Positions 24,705 through 35,524 of a stretch of 64,000 bases of DNA are shown here, in pieces; within the stretch, counting starts at the first letter, position 1; every line of letters begins with the position of its first letter. This stretch comes from Bradyrhizobium icense (GTDB taxonomy: Bacteria > Pseudomonadota > Alphaproteobacteria > Rhizobiales > Xanthobacteraceae). The notes under the pieces were generated by a model. The model saw nothing but the letters and a program-made list of their open reading frames with translations, ran no database searches and was not told the DNA's origin. The DNA is taken from assembly GCF_001693385.1 (NCBI RefSeq), contig NZ_CP016428.1, forward strand, positions 5,952,001 through 6,016,000, written 5' to 3'. The position numbers and the translations under genes are program-made.

Positions 24705-25306
24705 GTCACGCGGCTTGCCCACCGGCCACTCCGCGATAAAGCCCCTCGCCTTGTATGGCTCGATCTTGTCCCATTCGGTGAGCATGCGGCGGCTGAATTC
24801 GGCGTCGGTGTACCAGAGCGCCCGCGGCGTCTTGAAACTGTCGACCATGACGAGCATCTTCTCAACTTCCGGCCAGTGCCGGTGCAGCGTCATCGGATAG
24901 CGGCGCGCGGTCCAGGTATTGCCGAGGCAGATCACGCTGCGGATGTTGGCGAGGCCGAGCACAGCGTCGATGATCGGCAGCGCAAAGATCACGTTTTCGC
25001 CGGTGTCGTCGAGCGATCCTCTCTCAGGATGATGTCGGCTGGAACGCCCCGCGCGATCATTGCACCCGCAATGACCTCGCATTCCGACTGACCGGATCCC
25101 GGCGTCACGCCGCCGCTCACGATCGCCCAGCGAAAATATCCATCGTGCCACAGCTTGCACGCTTCATCGACACGCTCCTCGACATCCTCGCGCGTTCCGA
25201 ACACGAACAGCAGATCGGCCGGCCGCAACGGCGTCTCGATCAGATGCCGCGCGTTGATCGCGGCAATTTCGGCCTCGGTTGGCGATCGCCTGTTTCGATC
25301 CGTCAC
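24699..25306 (-). pseudogene. YdcF-like (DUF218) protein, frameshifted
   Basis: An ATG at 25306 opens LRPADLLFVFGTREDVEERV and continues through SGGVTPGSGQSECEVIAGAM to IILREDRST, then stops at 24989. The neighbouring frame carries TGENVIFALPIIDAVLGL and continues ICLGNTWTARRYPMTLHRHW to the stop at 24699. DUF218 proteins read S-x-N-T-x-E-N at this place, so one base is missing around 25010-25017. Joined, the two parts give a normal length of about 202 residues. DUF218 proteins (SanA, ElyC, YdcF) work in envelope biology. The break is either a true pseudogene or a sequencing error. Confidence 0.8.
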
Positions 25307-25376
25307 GGCAGTTCGTCTGATTTCGAAAACGGTCCGATCATCATGCCGCGCGTCAGGCGTCCGGCGAAGTCACATT

Positions 25377-26009
25377 TCATTTCGCCGGATTGCGAGGCAG
25401 CGCCGGCAACAATGTCTCCGGCAGGCGATCGAACGTGTAGAGCCGCGGCTTGTTGCGCCAGATGAAGCCGCCCATCTGCCATCCGAACAGGGCGGCGAAT
25501 CCGACCAGAAACAAGGCGCCCGCGAATTCACCGGTAGCGACTGCGCGCGCGAGCAATCCTGCAATCGCAATCGCGACCAGCGCCAGCAGCAGACAGCCGC
25601 CGGCATAGGTTATCGGCCCGATGCCACCGATCAGCGCGATGTCGCTCCGAGCCCTCTTCAGGCGCGCATGCAGTTGCTCGATGAAGGCTCGGTAGTCGCG
25701 GTCCTGCGGCGTCATCAGCACGACGGTGTGCCAACTTGTCGAAAAAGCGGTGATGCGCTGGCCGCTCTTGTGGTCGATATCCGCGCGAAAGCGGCGCGAC
25801 TGCATCGACATCGGCCGATAGGAGAGACGCACAGCGACGATATCGGCATACGGCCAGATACCGGACTTTCCCCGCGCCTGCCACCACAGCCCTTCATCCC
25901 TGAGCTCGAATTCATGCGCCGATCCGACCAGCGATGCCTTGTAGACGTAGCGGGTCCCGGGCGTGCCCTCCCCTGCTGTCGTGGCCTGTTCCGTTAGTGA
26001 AGGAGACAA
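25377..26009 (-). CDS. Hypothetical membrane protein
   Basis: A protein of about 210 residues if started at the TTG at 26009. The N-terminal half is soluble and beta-rich (FELRDEGLWWQARGKSGIWP then ADIVAVRLSYRPM), ending in AFIEQLHARLKRARSD, and recalls a PH-like membrane domain. The C-terminal half has two helices: GGCLLLALVAIAIAGLLARA and FAGALFLVGFAALFGWQMG. A longer frame to 26219 exists but overlaps the divergent gene at 26081 and is Arg-rich, so I rejected it. Start is uncertain; no family recognised. Confidence 0.6.
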   Translation of the reverse strand: MSPSLTEQATTAGEGTPGTRYVYKASLVGSAHEFELRDEGLWWQARGKSGIWPYADIVAVRLSYRPMSMQSRRFRADIDHKSGQRITAFSTSWHTVVLMTPQDRDYRAFIEQLHARLKRARSDIALIGGIGPITYAGGCLLLALVAIAIAGLLARAVATGEFAGALFLVGFAALFGWQMGGFIWRNKPRLYTFDRLPETLLPALPRNPAK

Positions 26010-26080
26010 TTCGGAAATCCCGTTATCGGTTGAGCGCCGCCTGCTTGCGCGGCGAGCCGGCTTTACCTTACAAGCGGGCC

Positions 26081-26515
26081 ATGGCCGATACGACTTATTT
26101 TCCGCGGCGCCTGATCCTGGCCGGCGCGATTGTTTCCGGAGTGCTACTGGCATTGGCCGTGCACATGCTGGGCGCACGCTACGGGCTCGATCTCGGCGGC
26201 CTGTGGCGAACCGATACAAGCGAATTCATGCCCGCGGGCGCGGCAATTGCGTGGTGGCTGATCGCAACCGTGGGATTTTCCGGTGGTTATTTTACCGCCA
26301 ACCTCATGCACAGCGCGGCCTCAGGCCAAATTCCGCAGCGGATGCGGCAGTTCCTGGTCGCGGTCGGCGTGCTGATCCTGGCCGGCGCCGGACAGGCCGC
26401 CTCCGCGCCGAGCCCGGTTCCGACCGTGTCGGGCGTGCTCGCCGGCCTTGCGGCCTTATGCCTCGGCGCCGTGATGGCATTCTGCGGCGCGCATTTCGCA
26501 TTGCGCAAGGCTTAA
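26081..26515 (+). CDS. Hypothetical membrane protein
   Basis: A 144-residue protein with four predicted helices: RRLILAGAIVSGVLLALAVH, GAAIAWWLIATVGFSGGYFT, FLVAVGVLILAGAGQAA and VLAGLAALCLGAVMAFCGAH. The loop between the first two contains GLDLGGLWRTDTSEFMPAG. No known family is evident. The ATG at 26081 was chosen over the frame start at 25934, since the upstream 49 residues are not hydrophobic and overlap the divergent gene. Confidence 0.6.
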   Translation: MADTTYFPRRLILAGAIVSGVLLALAVHMLGARYGLDLGGLWRTDTSEFMPAGAAIAWWLIATVGFSGGYFTANLMHSAASGQIPQRMRQFLVAVGVLILAGAGQAASAPSPVPTVSGVLAGLAALCLGAVMAFCGAHFALRKA

Positions 26516-26535
26516 GGAAAACAAGAGTTGAGAAG

Positions 26536-28938
26536 CTAGGCGACGACCCGCGCCCGTGGCTTCAACAGCATCGTTTCCACCTCGGCTGCGGGACGCGGCG
26601 GGCTGAACAGATAGCCTTGCGCCTGCGTGCAGCCCTCCTGGCGCAAGAGGTCGAACTGCGCGTCGGTCTCGACGCCTTCCGCCGTTGTAACGATACCCAG
26701 GCTCTTGCCGAGGCCGGTGACGGCGCGGACGATCGCCATCGAATCATCGCGCGTCGCCAGTTCGGTGACGAACGAGCGATCGATCTTGATCTTGTCGAAC
26801 GGGAAGCTGCGCAGGTAGCTCAAGGACGAATATCCGGTCCCGAAGTCGTCGAGCGAAATCCGGACGCCAAAGGCGCGAAGCTCGTGCAGCACCGAAAGCG
26901 TTGCCTCGCTGTTCTGCAGCAACACCGATTCCGTGATCTCGAGCTCGAGCCGGTGCGCCGGAAGACCCGAGGCTTTCAGCGCCTCCTTCACCGTCGATAC
27001 CAGGTTGGGATTCTTGAACTGCACCGGCGACAGATTGACGGCGACACCGACATCCTGCGACCACTGGGCCGCGTCGATGCAGGCTCGGCGCAACACCCAG
27101 TCGCCGATCGGCACAATCAGGCCGGTTTCCTCCGCCAGCGGAATGAAGTTGGCCGGAGAGATCATGCCGCGTAGCGAATGATTCCACCGCACCAGCGCTT
27201 CGAAACCGACGACGACATCTTTGGCGACGTCGCGGATCGGCTGGTAATAGACTTCGAATTCTCCGCGCTGCAGCGCGGCGCGTAAGTCGAGTTCCAGCAG
27301 CCGTCGGGCCTGCGCGCGGGCGTCCATCCCGGTCTCGAAGAAGCGGTAGGTGCCGCGGCCGTCCTCCTTGGCGCGATAGAGCGCAAGATCGGCCTTCTTG
27401 AGGAGTTCATCGGGATTCTTGCCATCCTCCGGCGCCAGCGAAATGCCGATGCTGACCCCGATGACGAGCTGATGACCGGCGATTTCGTAGGGCGCCGAAA
27501 CCTTCTCGACCACGTGGCTGGCGAGCAAGGCAACGGCGGACGGGTCGCAATCGCTGCAGAACTGCACGATCACGAATTCGTCCCCGCCCAGCCTCGCCAC
27601 CGTGTCGTTCTCGGTGATGCATTCGCCGAGACGGCGGGCGACTTCTTTCAAGAGCGCATCGCCGACCGGATGGCCGAGCGAGTCGTTGATGTCCTTGAAG
27701 TGGTCGAGGTCGAGACAGAGCACAGCAAGCTGATCGCTGCGTTTGGCGAGCCGCAACGCCTTCTCGAGTTGCTCGCGGAACAACGTCCGGTTCGGCAGAT
27801 TGGTCAGCGCGTCATGGCGCGCCATGTGGGAAATCTGCTCCTGGGCGGCCTGCCATTCGGTGATGTCCTCGAAGGTCGCGACCCATCCACCGCCCTTCAT
27901 CGGCTGGTCGACGACGCGGAGCGAACGTCCGTTGCGGCCGATCGACTTGGTCACGGTGTTGCCGGCCTTGGCATCCGCTACCACCGCGGCGAAGAATTCA
28001 TCGGGATCGCCGTCCCATTCGCCGACCGATTTCAGTTCGCGCAGAACGTCGATCAGCAACCGTCCTTGCAGCGGCATGCCGGACCGGTCCATCAACTCGA
28101 CGTAGCGTTGGTTGAATAGCAGGATTCGGCCGTCTGCATCGAACATGCAAAGTCCCTGCGACATGTTGTCGAGCGCGGTATCGAGCAGCACTTTCTGCTG
28201 GTGCAGCTCGCCCTTGGCGCGGCGGTCGATCATGGCCGCCAACAGCGACAGGCCGAGGATGGCGAACGCCGCGACCGCTGTCAGGAAGGAAAGCGCGGTC
28301 GGAGAAATCGACAGCCCGTCGGTCCCGAGCGTCGGGTCGGGAATCAGTGTGACGGCGCCCATCGCCGTGAAATGATGCGAAACGATGGCAACCGTAAGCA
28401 GCCCCGTGGCGCCCAGGGTATGGGCGGGATTGTCGCGACGCACGGCAACAAGAAGCGCCATGGCCGCAAATACGCTGCCAAGCACGATCGAGGTCACGAC
28501 GATGCCGGGCGACCACACAATGAAGGCCGGAAGCTCGAGTGCCGCCATACCGGTATAGTGCATCGCTGCGACGCCGGCGCCAATCACGGCGCCGCCGATC
28601 GCGACCACCGGCCACCGTGCGCTCGACAGCGCTATGCACAGACCGACGGCGACGATGCCTATCGCGAAGACCAGCGACAACAGCGTAACGGGAATGCTGT
28701 ATCCGGCTCCAGCGCCGGGATCGTAGGCCAACATCGCGACGAAATGCGTGGCCCAGATTCCGCAGCCGCCGACCGCTGCGTCGAGGCCGATCCAGATCGC
28801 GCGCGTACGGCCGCGCGAGGCCCTGGCACGATGAAACAGACTGATGGCGACTGCGCTGGCAAGCCAGCAAATGGTACCGGCAAGCACGACCAGGCGCCAG
28901 TCATGCTCGGAAGTGAGGCAAGTTAGGACGCGATACAT
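26536..28938 (-). CDS. MHYT-PAS-GGDEF-EAL cyclic-di-GMP signalling protein
   Basis: An 800-residue membrane protein. Residues about 1-250 form a seven-helix MHYT sensor with three motif copies: HFVAM, MHYTGM and HHFTAM, proposed to bind copper and sense O2, CO or NO. A PAS domain follows (LDTALDNMSQGLCMFDADGR). GGDEF is intact in ARLGGDEFVIV, with the DxxHLI partner region DLDHFKDIND; EAL is intact in GFEALVRWNHS with DDFGTGYSSLSYL. Diguanylate cyclase and phosphodiesterase residues are both present, so either activity is possible. The ATG at 28938 was chosen; upstream sequence to 29046 lacks hydrophobicity. In rhizobia such proteins set motility versus adhesion. Confidence 0.93.
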   Translation of the reverse strand: MYRVLTCLTSEHDWRLVVLAGTICWLASAVAISLFHRARASRGRTRAIWIGLDAAVGGCGIWATHFVAMLAYDPGAGAGYSIPVTLLSLVFAIGIVAVGLCIALSSARWPVVAIGGAVIGAGVAAMHYTGMAALELPAFIVWSPGIVVTSIVLGSVFAAMALLVAVRRDNPAHTLGATGLLTVAIVSHHFTAMGAVTLIPDPTLGTDGLSISPTALSFLTAVAAFAILGLSLLAAMIDRRAKGELHQQKVLLDTALDNMSQGLCMFDADGRILLFNQRYVELMDRSGMPLQGRLLIDVLRELKSVGEWDGDPDEFFAAVVADAKAGNTVTKSIGRNGRSLRVVDQPMKGGGWVATFEDITEWQAAQEQISHMARHDALTNLPNRTLFREQLEKALRLAKRSDQLAVLCLDLDHFKDINDSLGHPVGDALLKEVARRLGECITENDTVARLGGDEFVIVQFCSDCDPSAVALLASHVVEKVSAPYEIAGHQLVIGVSIGISLAPEDGKNPDELLKKADLALYRAKEDGRGTYRFFETGMDARAQARRLLELDLRAALQRGEFEVYYQPIRDVAKDVVVGFEALVRWNHSLRGMISPANFIPLAEETGLIVPIGDWVLRRACIDAAQWSQDVGVAVNLSPVQFKNPNLVSTVKEALKASGLPAHRLELEITESVLLQNSEATLSVLHELRAFGVRISLDDFGTGYSSLSYLRSFPFDKIKIDRSFVTELATRDDSMAIVRAVTGLGKSLGIVTTAEGVETDAQFDLLRQEGCTQAQGYLFSPPRPAAEVETMLLKPRARVVA

Positions 28939-29056
28939 TACAGACCCCCGTAGGCCTGTAACAGCAGCCCTATTCGTATATTTGGCGTAACCGCTGCGGC
29001 TCAGTTGCGCGGATGGTGAACAAACGCTTTTTGGCATGCCAGGCATGCCGGCGCTG

Positions 29057-29091
29057 AAACGCCGCGCAGCTACTTCTCCGCGCGGCGTTTT
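29057..29091. terminator. Terminator between the GGDEF-EAL gene and the DUF892 gene
   Basis: AAACGCCGCGC and GCGCGGCGTTT form a perfect 11-base stem with a 12-base loop, with TTT tails on both strands. It lies 20 bp after the stop of the DUF892 gene and can end that transcript. Confidence 0.75.
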
Positions 29092-29110
29092 GCCTCAATA
29101 GCGCGACGAA

Positions 29111-29617
29111 TCAGCTTGCGGCTCGCAGGTTGACCTTACCTTCCGCCAGCGAGGTCAGCTTCTTGTCGACCGTCTTTTCCTCGTCGAGCGTCTTCTGCAG
29201 TATGCTGGCGCAATCGTTGCGGCCGAGCTGCCGCGCCCACGCGATCAGGCTGCCGTAACGGGTGATTTCATAGTGCTCGGCAGCTTGGGCGGCATTGATG
29301 AGAGCTGCGTCCAGCACGGCCTTATCAGCGATCTCGCCCGCGACATCGTCGGCTTCCTCGATGATGCCGTCGATCGCCGGGCAATCGACCGCCTTCACCT
29401 CGGCGCCGTGCATGCGGAATATCTCTTCGAGACGCTGCACATGCGTCTTGGTTTCGTCGAGATGGCTCAGGAAGCCCTGTTTGAGCTGCTTGTCGGTAGC
29501 CTTTTCGGCCATTTTTGGCAGCGCTTTCACGAGTTGCTTTTCAGCATAGTAGATATCCTGCAATTGGTGGACGAACAGGTCATTCATCGTCTTGATGTCT
29601 TTGGTGAACAGTCCCAT
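29111..29617 (-). CDS. DUF892 (YciF-like) ferritin-like protein
   Basis: A 168-residue four-helix-bundle protein of the DUF892/YciF family, start MGLFTKDIKTMNDLFVHQLQ. Metal-type residues are in DIYYAEKQLVKALPKM and HLDETKTHVQRLEEIF for the first pair, and NAAQAAEHYEITRYGSL plus LDEEKTVDKKLT for the second. Members are induced by osmotic, desiccation and general stress and resemble rubrerythrins, but the enzymatic role is unsettled. The upstream region holds a candidate EcfG promoter at 29703-29727. Transcribed alone, with a strong terminator at its end. Confidence 0.92.
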   Translation of the reverse strand: MGLFTKDIKTMNDLFVHQLQDIYYAEKQLVKALPKMAEKATDKQLKQGFLSHLDETKTHVQRLEEIFRMHGAEVKAVDCPAIDGIIEEADDVAGEIADKAVLDAALINAAQAAEHYEITRYGSLIAWARQLGRNDCASILQKTLDEEKTVDKKLTSLAEGKVNLRAAS

Positions 29618-30013
29618 TGCGGTTCTCCGTCGTTTGGGAACACGCAGGCGCAGGCCTCATGCTGGCTGGGCGCGCGCTTCATGTTCGGTGCCGATCCGAA
29701 CTAACCTGCTCGCAAAAAGGACGTTCCTGAAGGCCGCGAAAACGCCGCGATGGAACGGGCGGAACGGCGCGGCAAAAAGAGCCCCAAAAGAGCCTTGGGA
29801 ACGGACCTCGTTGCGACTCAAATTCGTTAACGCCGCGACATATGTATGGCGTATGACAAAGGCGGCGAACGACGCCAAAAGGCATGCTTGTCAAGGGCTG
29901 CACAACGGCCCGGTTTTGGCTTATGGGTTTCGCGCACGGTGCCTCTGACCGTCGACTGTCACCCGTCGTGACAGGCCCCATCTTTACGTATTGCCGCCCC
30001 GCCGGGAGGATGA
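29618..30013. other. Intergenic region with stress-promoter candidate
   Basis: Nearly 400 bases without a gene between the divergent DUF892 and YbhN-like genes. Apart from the EcfG-like promoter at 29703-29727, I see no recognisable element. Reading frames through it have no coding signals. Confidence 0.6.
29703..29727 (-). promoter_or_regulatory. EcfG-type (general stress) promoter candidate
   Basis: On the minus strand GGAAC, 16 bases, GGTT; the EcfG consensus is GGAAC-N16/17-CGTT, one mismatch. It ends 86 bp upstream of the DUF892 start. DUF892 genes are frequent members of EcfG regulons in alphaproteobacteria. Confidence 0.45.
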
Positions 30014-31069
30014 ATGCATCGGCTGCTGACCGCGCTCAGGCGTGGCTTCAAGGAGAAGATCGGCTGGAAACGGCTGGGAATTGTCGCGAGTCTTCTCATC
30101 ATAGCTCTTGCGATCACCCATCTGGTGCGCACCCTCAAGGGCGTCGACACCGGGATCGTTCTGACTGCGCTGACCGAAATCGCACCGCATCGCATCGCGC
30201 TGGCGGCGTTATGTGTGGTGGGAGCTTTTTGCACGCTCACCTTCTATGATTTCTTCGCATTGCGAACCATTGGCAAGAACCACGTCCCCTACCGCATCGC
30301 CGCTCTGTCGAGCTTCACGAGCTACACAATCGGCCACAATATCGGCGCCACCGTCTTTACCGGCGGCGCAATCAGGTTCCGGATCTATTCCGACTACGGC
30401 TTGACCGCGATCGACGTCGCCAAAATCTGCTTCCTCTCGGGCCTCACCTTCTGGCTCGGCAACCTGTTCGTGCTCGGATGTGGTATGGCCTGGCACCCCG
30501 AAGCGGCAACGGCGATGGACCTGTTGCCGCCGGCGGTGAATCGGCTGATCGCGATCGGCTGCCTTGCCGGCATCGCTGCATATTTCATCTGGCTGTTGAT
30601 GGGCGAAGGCCGCCGCGAGCTCGGACAGAACGGCTGGAAGGTCGTGTTACCCTCCGCCCGACTGACGCTGCTGCAAGTTCTGATCGGCGTCGTCGATCTC
30701 GGCTTCTGCGCGCTGGCGATGTATCTGCTGATGCCGATGTCGCCGCACATCGATTTCGTTTCGCTGGCGGTGGTGTTCATCCTGGCGACGCTGCTCGGCT
30801 TTGCCAGTCATGCGCCCGGCAGTATCGGCGTGTTCGATGCCGCGATGCTGGTGGCGCTGCCGCAATTCAGCAAGGAAGAGCTGCTCGCGACGCTGGTGGT
30901 GTTTCGGATCCTCTACTTCCTGATCCCTTTCGGTATCTCGATCTCGATCATGGGAACGCGCGAAGTCTGGCTCAGCGTGGTGCAGCCCTGGCAGGAACGC
31001 CGCCGGCTCAACCAGGCCTGCACCGCCAAGGCCAGGGTGCGGCAATCGATTAACGGGCGGCAACCCTGA
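30014..31069 (+). CDS. YbhN-like lysylphosphatidylglycerol synthase TM-region protein
   Basis: A 351-residue integral membrane protein with about eight helices, the first at RLGIVASLLIIALAITHLV. It has the UPF0104/LPG_synthase_TM hallmarks ALSSFTSYTIGHNIGATVFTGG and ATLLGFASHAPGSIGVFDA. This domain is the flippase half of MprF-type proteins; standalone members such as YbhN, formerly thought to move polyisoprenyl phosphates or lipids, lack the synthase half, as here. ATG at 30014 with GGGAGG upstream. A promoter for it should lie in the 396 bp gap before it. Confidence 0.88.
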   Translation: MHRLLTALRRGFKEKIGWKRLGIVASLLIIALAITHLVRTLKGVDTGIVLTALTEIAPHRIALAALCVVGAFCTLTFYDFFALRTIGKNHVPYRIAALSSFTSYTIGHNIGATVFTGGAIRFRIYSDYGLTAIDVAKICFLSGLTFWLGNLFVLGCGMAWHPEAATAMDLLPPAVNRLIAIGCLAGIAAYFIWLLMGEGRRELGQNGWKVVLPSARLTLLQVLIGVVDLGFCALAMYLLMPMSPHIDFVSLAVVFILATLLGFASHAPGSIGVFDAAMLVALPQFSKEELLATLVVFRILYFLIPFGISISIMGTREVWLSVVQPWQERRRLNQACTAKARVRQSINGRQP

Positions 31070-31166
31070 GGCTGGTAACGGCGTCGTTATCTGCGCCGTC
31101 TGGTCTTTTGGGTCGGGGCTGCCTCATTCTCTTATTTCTGCCTTACCGCTAACGTCAAACGACGCC

Positions 31167-33155
31167 ATGGCTGGAATTCTCCTACGTTCGATGATGTCGG
31201 CCGCACTGATTGCCGGCGCGCTGATTGGAATAGTCACGCCCGCTGCGGAAGCCCAGACCGCCGGCGGCTACGGGCCGCTGCAGATTTCCTGGGAGGTGCG
31301 CAACCGCTTCCGCCTGTTCCGCGAGGAGCGGGATTTCCTGCTGCACGTGGAAAGCGGACGCGGCCACGGCGTGCTGGCTTCGGAGCAGGTGCTGGCGATC
31401 CAGAGCGACGGCCGCGGCTGGGCGCGCAACACCGTGAACCGGCTTTGTATCGATCTTGCGGGCCGCGTCAGCGAGCCCTGCACGCGCGACAACGTCAAGG
31501 AAAGCTATCTGACGCCGATCGATCATCCGGTCGTGATCCGCCTGACGGGCCCGGTGCCTGTCGGCGCGACCTGCGCCTGGACGGTCGACGACGGCGACGG
31601 CCCGCAAACTTCCACTTTCGACTGCGCCGAACCGGTCAACCTCCGGGTCCGCTACGGCCGCACCACAGTCGTGACCGCCGACGTATCCAGCTCGGAGGGC
31701 AGTCAGCGCGCTTTCACCGAGATCGCGGTGCGCGACATCTTCATCGCAGGCCTCGGCGACAGCATCGCCTCCGGCGAGGGAAATCCGGACCGTCCCATTG
31801 CGCTGGCCGATGAAGGCTTCTGCTTCCGCTCCTATCTCGGAACGGCGGCCTCGCAATATTACCGGCCGAGCCGCGCGGGCTATAAAGGCGGGCGCGCGTG
31901 CGAGGCGCCCGACTTGCTGACGGTCTGGCAGCGGCAGAGCGCGCTCTGGTTCAACCCAGCCTGCCATCGTTCGCTCTACAGTTATCAGACCCGGACCGCA
32001 CTGGCCCTTGCCGTACGATATCCGCACATCGCGGTGACCTATTTGCCGCTGGCCTGCACCGGCGCCACCATTGCCGATGGGCTGTTCGGCTCGCAGCGCG
32101 CACGCGACTGCCTGCCGTCGAAATCGGGCGGTGCGTGCCAGGGCACCGTGAACGGCCAACTGGCCGAACTGCGAGAAGCCGTCACCGCCGCAAAACGCCG
32201 CCAGCCGGATCGCAAGCTCGACCTGGTGCTGCTGTCGATCGGCGCCAACGACATTTATTTTTCCGGCCTTGTCGCCGACGTCATCGTAGACACGACAACC
32301 GAACGCGCGCTGTTTCGGCGCAGCGGCGTAATGGCTTCGGTGGACGACGCTCGCAGTGCGATGACGCGGGACCTGCCGCAGGGCTTTGCCAAGCTGCGCG
32401 AGGCGCTGAAGCCGTTGCTCGGCGGCGACCTGTCGCGGGTGGTCTACACCGCCTACGCCAATCCGACGCTGTCGAATGGCGGCGCGCCCTGCCCCGGCGG
32501 ACGCGCCGGCTTCGACATTCATCCCTCGTTCAACGCCCAGCCGCAGCGGCTCGCCGCTGTGTCGAACTTCGTCGAGAACGAATTCCTGCCGCAGTTGCGA
32601 GCGCTGGCGCTCTGCGAGGGCGGCATCCTGTGCCGCAATCCCCGCGCCGACCGCATGACCTTCGTCGACAGCCATCAAACCAGCTTTGCCAGCCACGGCT
32701 TCTGCGCACGCGCCGAAAGCGATCCCGAATTCGACCGGCAATGCTTCTCGGCGACCGGCGACAGCTTCGATCCCGACCTCGTCACGGCCGCCAACCAGCC
32801 GATGCTGTGCGGCCGCAGCGCCGGCGAGTACCGCGCCTATCTGCCCCGCGCGCGCTGGATCCGCGACGCCAACGACAGCTACTTCGCGGCGATGACCTAC
32901 CCGCAAGGCCTGCCGGCGTCGCAGCAGCCATCCGATATCCATGATGCGACCTGGGGCGTCTTGTCCGCGGTCTATGGCGGCGCGGTGCATCCGAGCGCCG
33001 AGGGCCACGCCGCCATGGCGGATGCCGCTGTGCCGGCCGCCGCCGCCGTGCTGCAGCTCGATGCGGCGGTGCCTGAAGTCACGTCGCAGCCAATGCAGCC
33101 GATACCGGTTTTGCCCGACGTGCCGCGCCCACCAGGCAGAACCGGATTGAACTAG
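31167..33155 (+). CDS. Exported SGNH/GDSL-type hydrolase
   Basis: A 662-residue secreted protein. Signal peptide about residues 1-30 ([20 protein letters not shown]). Residues 35-185 look like a beta domain; the SGNH core starts with [12 protein letters not shown] (nucleophile Ser199). Further on are [10 protein letters not shown] (Asn/Gly block) and the C-terminal catalytic pair in [13 protein letters not shown]. Many cysteines suggest disulphides. Such two-domain SGNH proteins are likely lipases, esterases or acyl-transferases acting on envelope or extracellular esters. Its stop overlaps the convergent DUF2147 gene by four bases (CTAG). Confidence 0.85.
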   Translation: MAGILLRSMMSAALIAGALIGIVTPAAEAQTAGGYGPLQISWEVRNRFRLFREERDFLLHVESGRGHGVLASEQVLAIQSDGRGWARNTVNRLCIDLAGRVSEPCTRDNVKESYLTPIDHPVVIRLTGPVPVGATCAWTVDDGDGPQTSTFDCAEPVNLRVRYGRTTVVTADVSSSEGSQRAFTEIAVRDIFIAGLGDSIASGEGNPDRPIALADEGFCFRSYLGTAASQYYRPSRAGYKGGRACEAPDLLTVWQRQSALWFNPACHRSLYSYQTRTALALAVRYPHIAVTYLPLACTGATIADGLFGSQRARDCLPSKSGGACQGTVNGQLAELREAVTAAKRRQPDRKLDLVLLSIGANDIYFSGLVADVIVDTTTERALFRRSGVMASVDDARSAMTRDLPQGFAKLREALKPLLGGDLSRVVYTAYANPTLSNGGAPCPGGRAGFDIHPSFNAQPQRLAAVSNFVENEFLPQLRALALCEGGILCRNPRADRMTFVDSHQTSFASHGFCARAESDPEFDRQCFSATGDSFDPDLVTAANQPMLCGRSAGEYRAYLPRARWIRDANDSYFAAMTYPQGLPASQQPSDIHDATWGVLSAVYGGAVHPSAEGHAAMADAAVPAAAAVLQLDAAVPEVTSQPMQPIPVLPDVPRPPGRTGLN

Positions 33156-33757
33156 CGCGCAGGTGCTGGCGCCGTGGTCTTCTTGGGTGTTGCCGGGGCC
33201 TTTGCCGCACCGACGGGTTGCTTCGTAACCGCGGCATGCGCCGGCAGATATTTTGCGATGACAGCAGGATCGACCTGCGCCAACGCCGTATCAGGCAGTC
33301 GGGTCCATACTTCATCTTTGCCGAACAGCGAGATGCCGAGATACCCGCGCATCGTCAACGTCTGCCCATCGGGACTGAGCGTCATCTTGGCCTTGTAGAT
33401 CTTGCCATCGCGCGGATCGAGCACGTTGCCGTTCTCGTATTTCAATCCCTCGCGCTTCATGTCGCGGATGAAGGAGAGCCCGAGCCACGGCGCATCCTTT
33501 CGATCGTCGGTGCATTTCGAGCAGATCGGATTGGGAGCATCACCGGGTTCGGAAAAGAGCTTGGCGAACGCGCCTTCGAAGACACCGTTGCGATCGACCA
33601 CCAGAAACCATCCGACCGGCTTGCCCTTCTCGACCTTCTCCCACAGCCCGGCTGCGGAAGGTCCCGCCGGCTGCGCGGCGAGCTCACCGGCAAACGCGAG
33701 CCCGATCAGAAGCGGGAGCATCAGTTGAAATCCGGCCAGCTTGCGCATCGTCATCAC
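33152..33757 (-). CDS. DUF2147 periplasmic protein
   Basis: A 201-residue secreted protein. Signal peptide [20 protein letters not shown] ends near AAQ. The DUF2147 core is visible as [20 protein letters not shown], then [17 protein letters not shown] and [19 protein letters not shown], and [20 protein letters not shown]. The C-terminal 30 residues are Ala/Pro/Lys-rich. Function of the family is unknown; members are periplasmic beta-barrel-like domains. Convergent with the SGNH hydrolase. Start ATG at 33757, or the next ATG (33751). Confidence 0.88.
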   Translation of the reverse strand: MMTMRKLAGFQLMLPLLIGLAFAGELAAQPAGPSAAGLWEKVEKGKPVGWFLVVDRNGVFEGAFAKLFSEPGDAPNPICSKCTDDRKDAPWLGLSFIRDMKREGLKYENGNVLDPRDGKIYKAKMTLSPDGQTLTMRGYLGISLFGKDEVWTRLPDTALAQVDPAVIAKYLPAHAAVTKQPVGAAKAPATPKKTTAPAPAR

Positions 33758-33873
33758 CTGATCAATTCGCTAGATGAATGGCCGCAGACTAAGGCCATTT
33801 CGCGGACGGTTCCAGCGACGATAGGCGCGCGCGCCCCGAGAAAGTTCCGCGAAACCTCCTTTTTTCTGGAAAA

Positions 33874-34974
<1,101 letters not shown>

Positions 34975-35029
34975 TTAGGGGCAGAGGCTGGCGCGGCAAC
35001 CCCTTGCCGAGCTTCGACAGGTGGGCTGT

Positions 35030-35521
35030 ATGTGCGGGAAACCGACGGAGATCGCCCCTGTGAATGCCCCGATCCGCGCCGATGACGCGCTGCGCCTGGA
35101 AGACTTTCCCTATCGGCTCTCGGACAGTGTCCGCTTTGCCGATCTCGACCCCAACGGGCACGTCAACAATGCGGTGTATGCAACCTATTTCGAAACCGGC
35201 CGTGTCACGCTGGTAAAGGATCGCAGCCACGGGCTGATGCCGCCGGGACTCGGCTGGATCATGGTGCGCCTCGACATCCATTTCCGTGCCGAACTGCACT
35301 GGCCGGGCAAGATCGAACTGGGACTAGGCCTCGTCAAATTCGGACGGACGTCGACCACCTTCGATCAGGTCGTGTTTTCCGAAGGACGATGCGTGGCGTC
35401 GGCGAAAGCAATTACGGTCATGATCGACGAGGCCACGCGCAGGCCGACACCGCTGCCGGCCGAGGTCAAAGAGAATTTTCGGCGCTGGGTCCGTCGCGGC
35501 GTCAACCCGGACGGCGAGTAG
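35030..35521 (+). CDS. Acyl-CoA thioesterase (hotdog, YbgC/FadM-like)
   Basis: A protein of 163 residues from the ATG at 35030. The hotdog fold signature is in YRLSDSVRFADLDPNGHVNN, which gives the catalytic Asp and the H-V-N-N helix start of 4-hydroxybenzoyl-CoA thioesterase-type enzymes; VYATYFETGR follows. Substrate is unknown; homologues cleave short or aromatic acyl-CoAs. GTG start at 35021 or GTG further inside (before NAPIRADD) are alternatives. It sits between the divergent FNR gene and the convergent ferredoxin gene. Confidence 0.85.
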   Translation: MCGKPTEIAPVNAPIRADDALRLEDFPYRLSDSVRFADLDPNGHVNNAVYATYFETGRVTLVKDRSHGLMPPGLGWIMVRLDIHFRAELHWPGKIELGLGLVKFGRTSTTFDQVVFSEGRCVASAKAITVMIDEATRRPTPLPAEVKENFRRWVRRGVNPDGE

Positions 35522-35524
35522 AGC

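Noticed and set aside
31182..33008. A 608-residue minus-strand frame across the SGNH hydrolase
   Set aside because: Antisense artefact; the plus-strand frame has a signal peptide and complete catalytic motifs.
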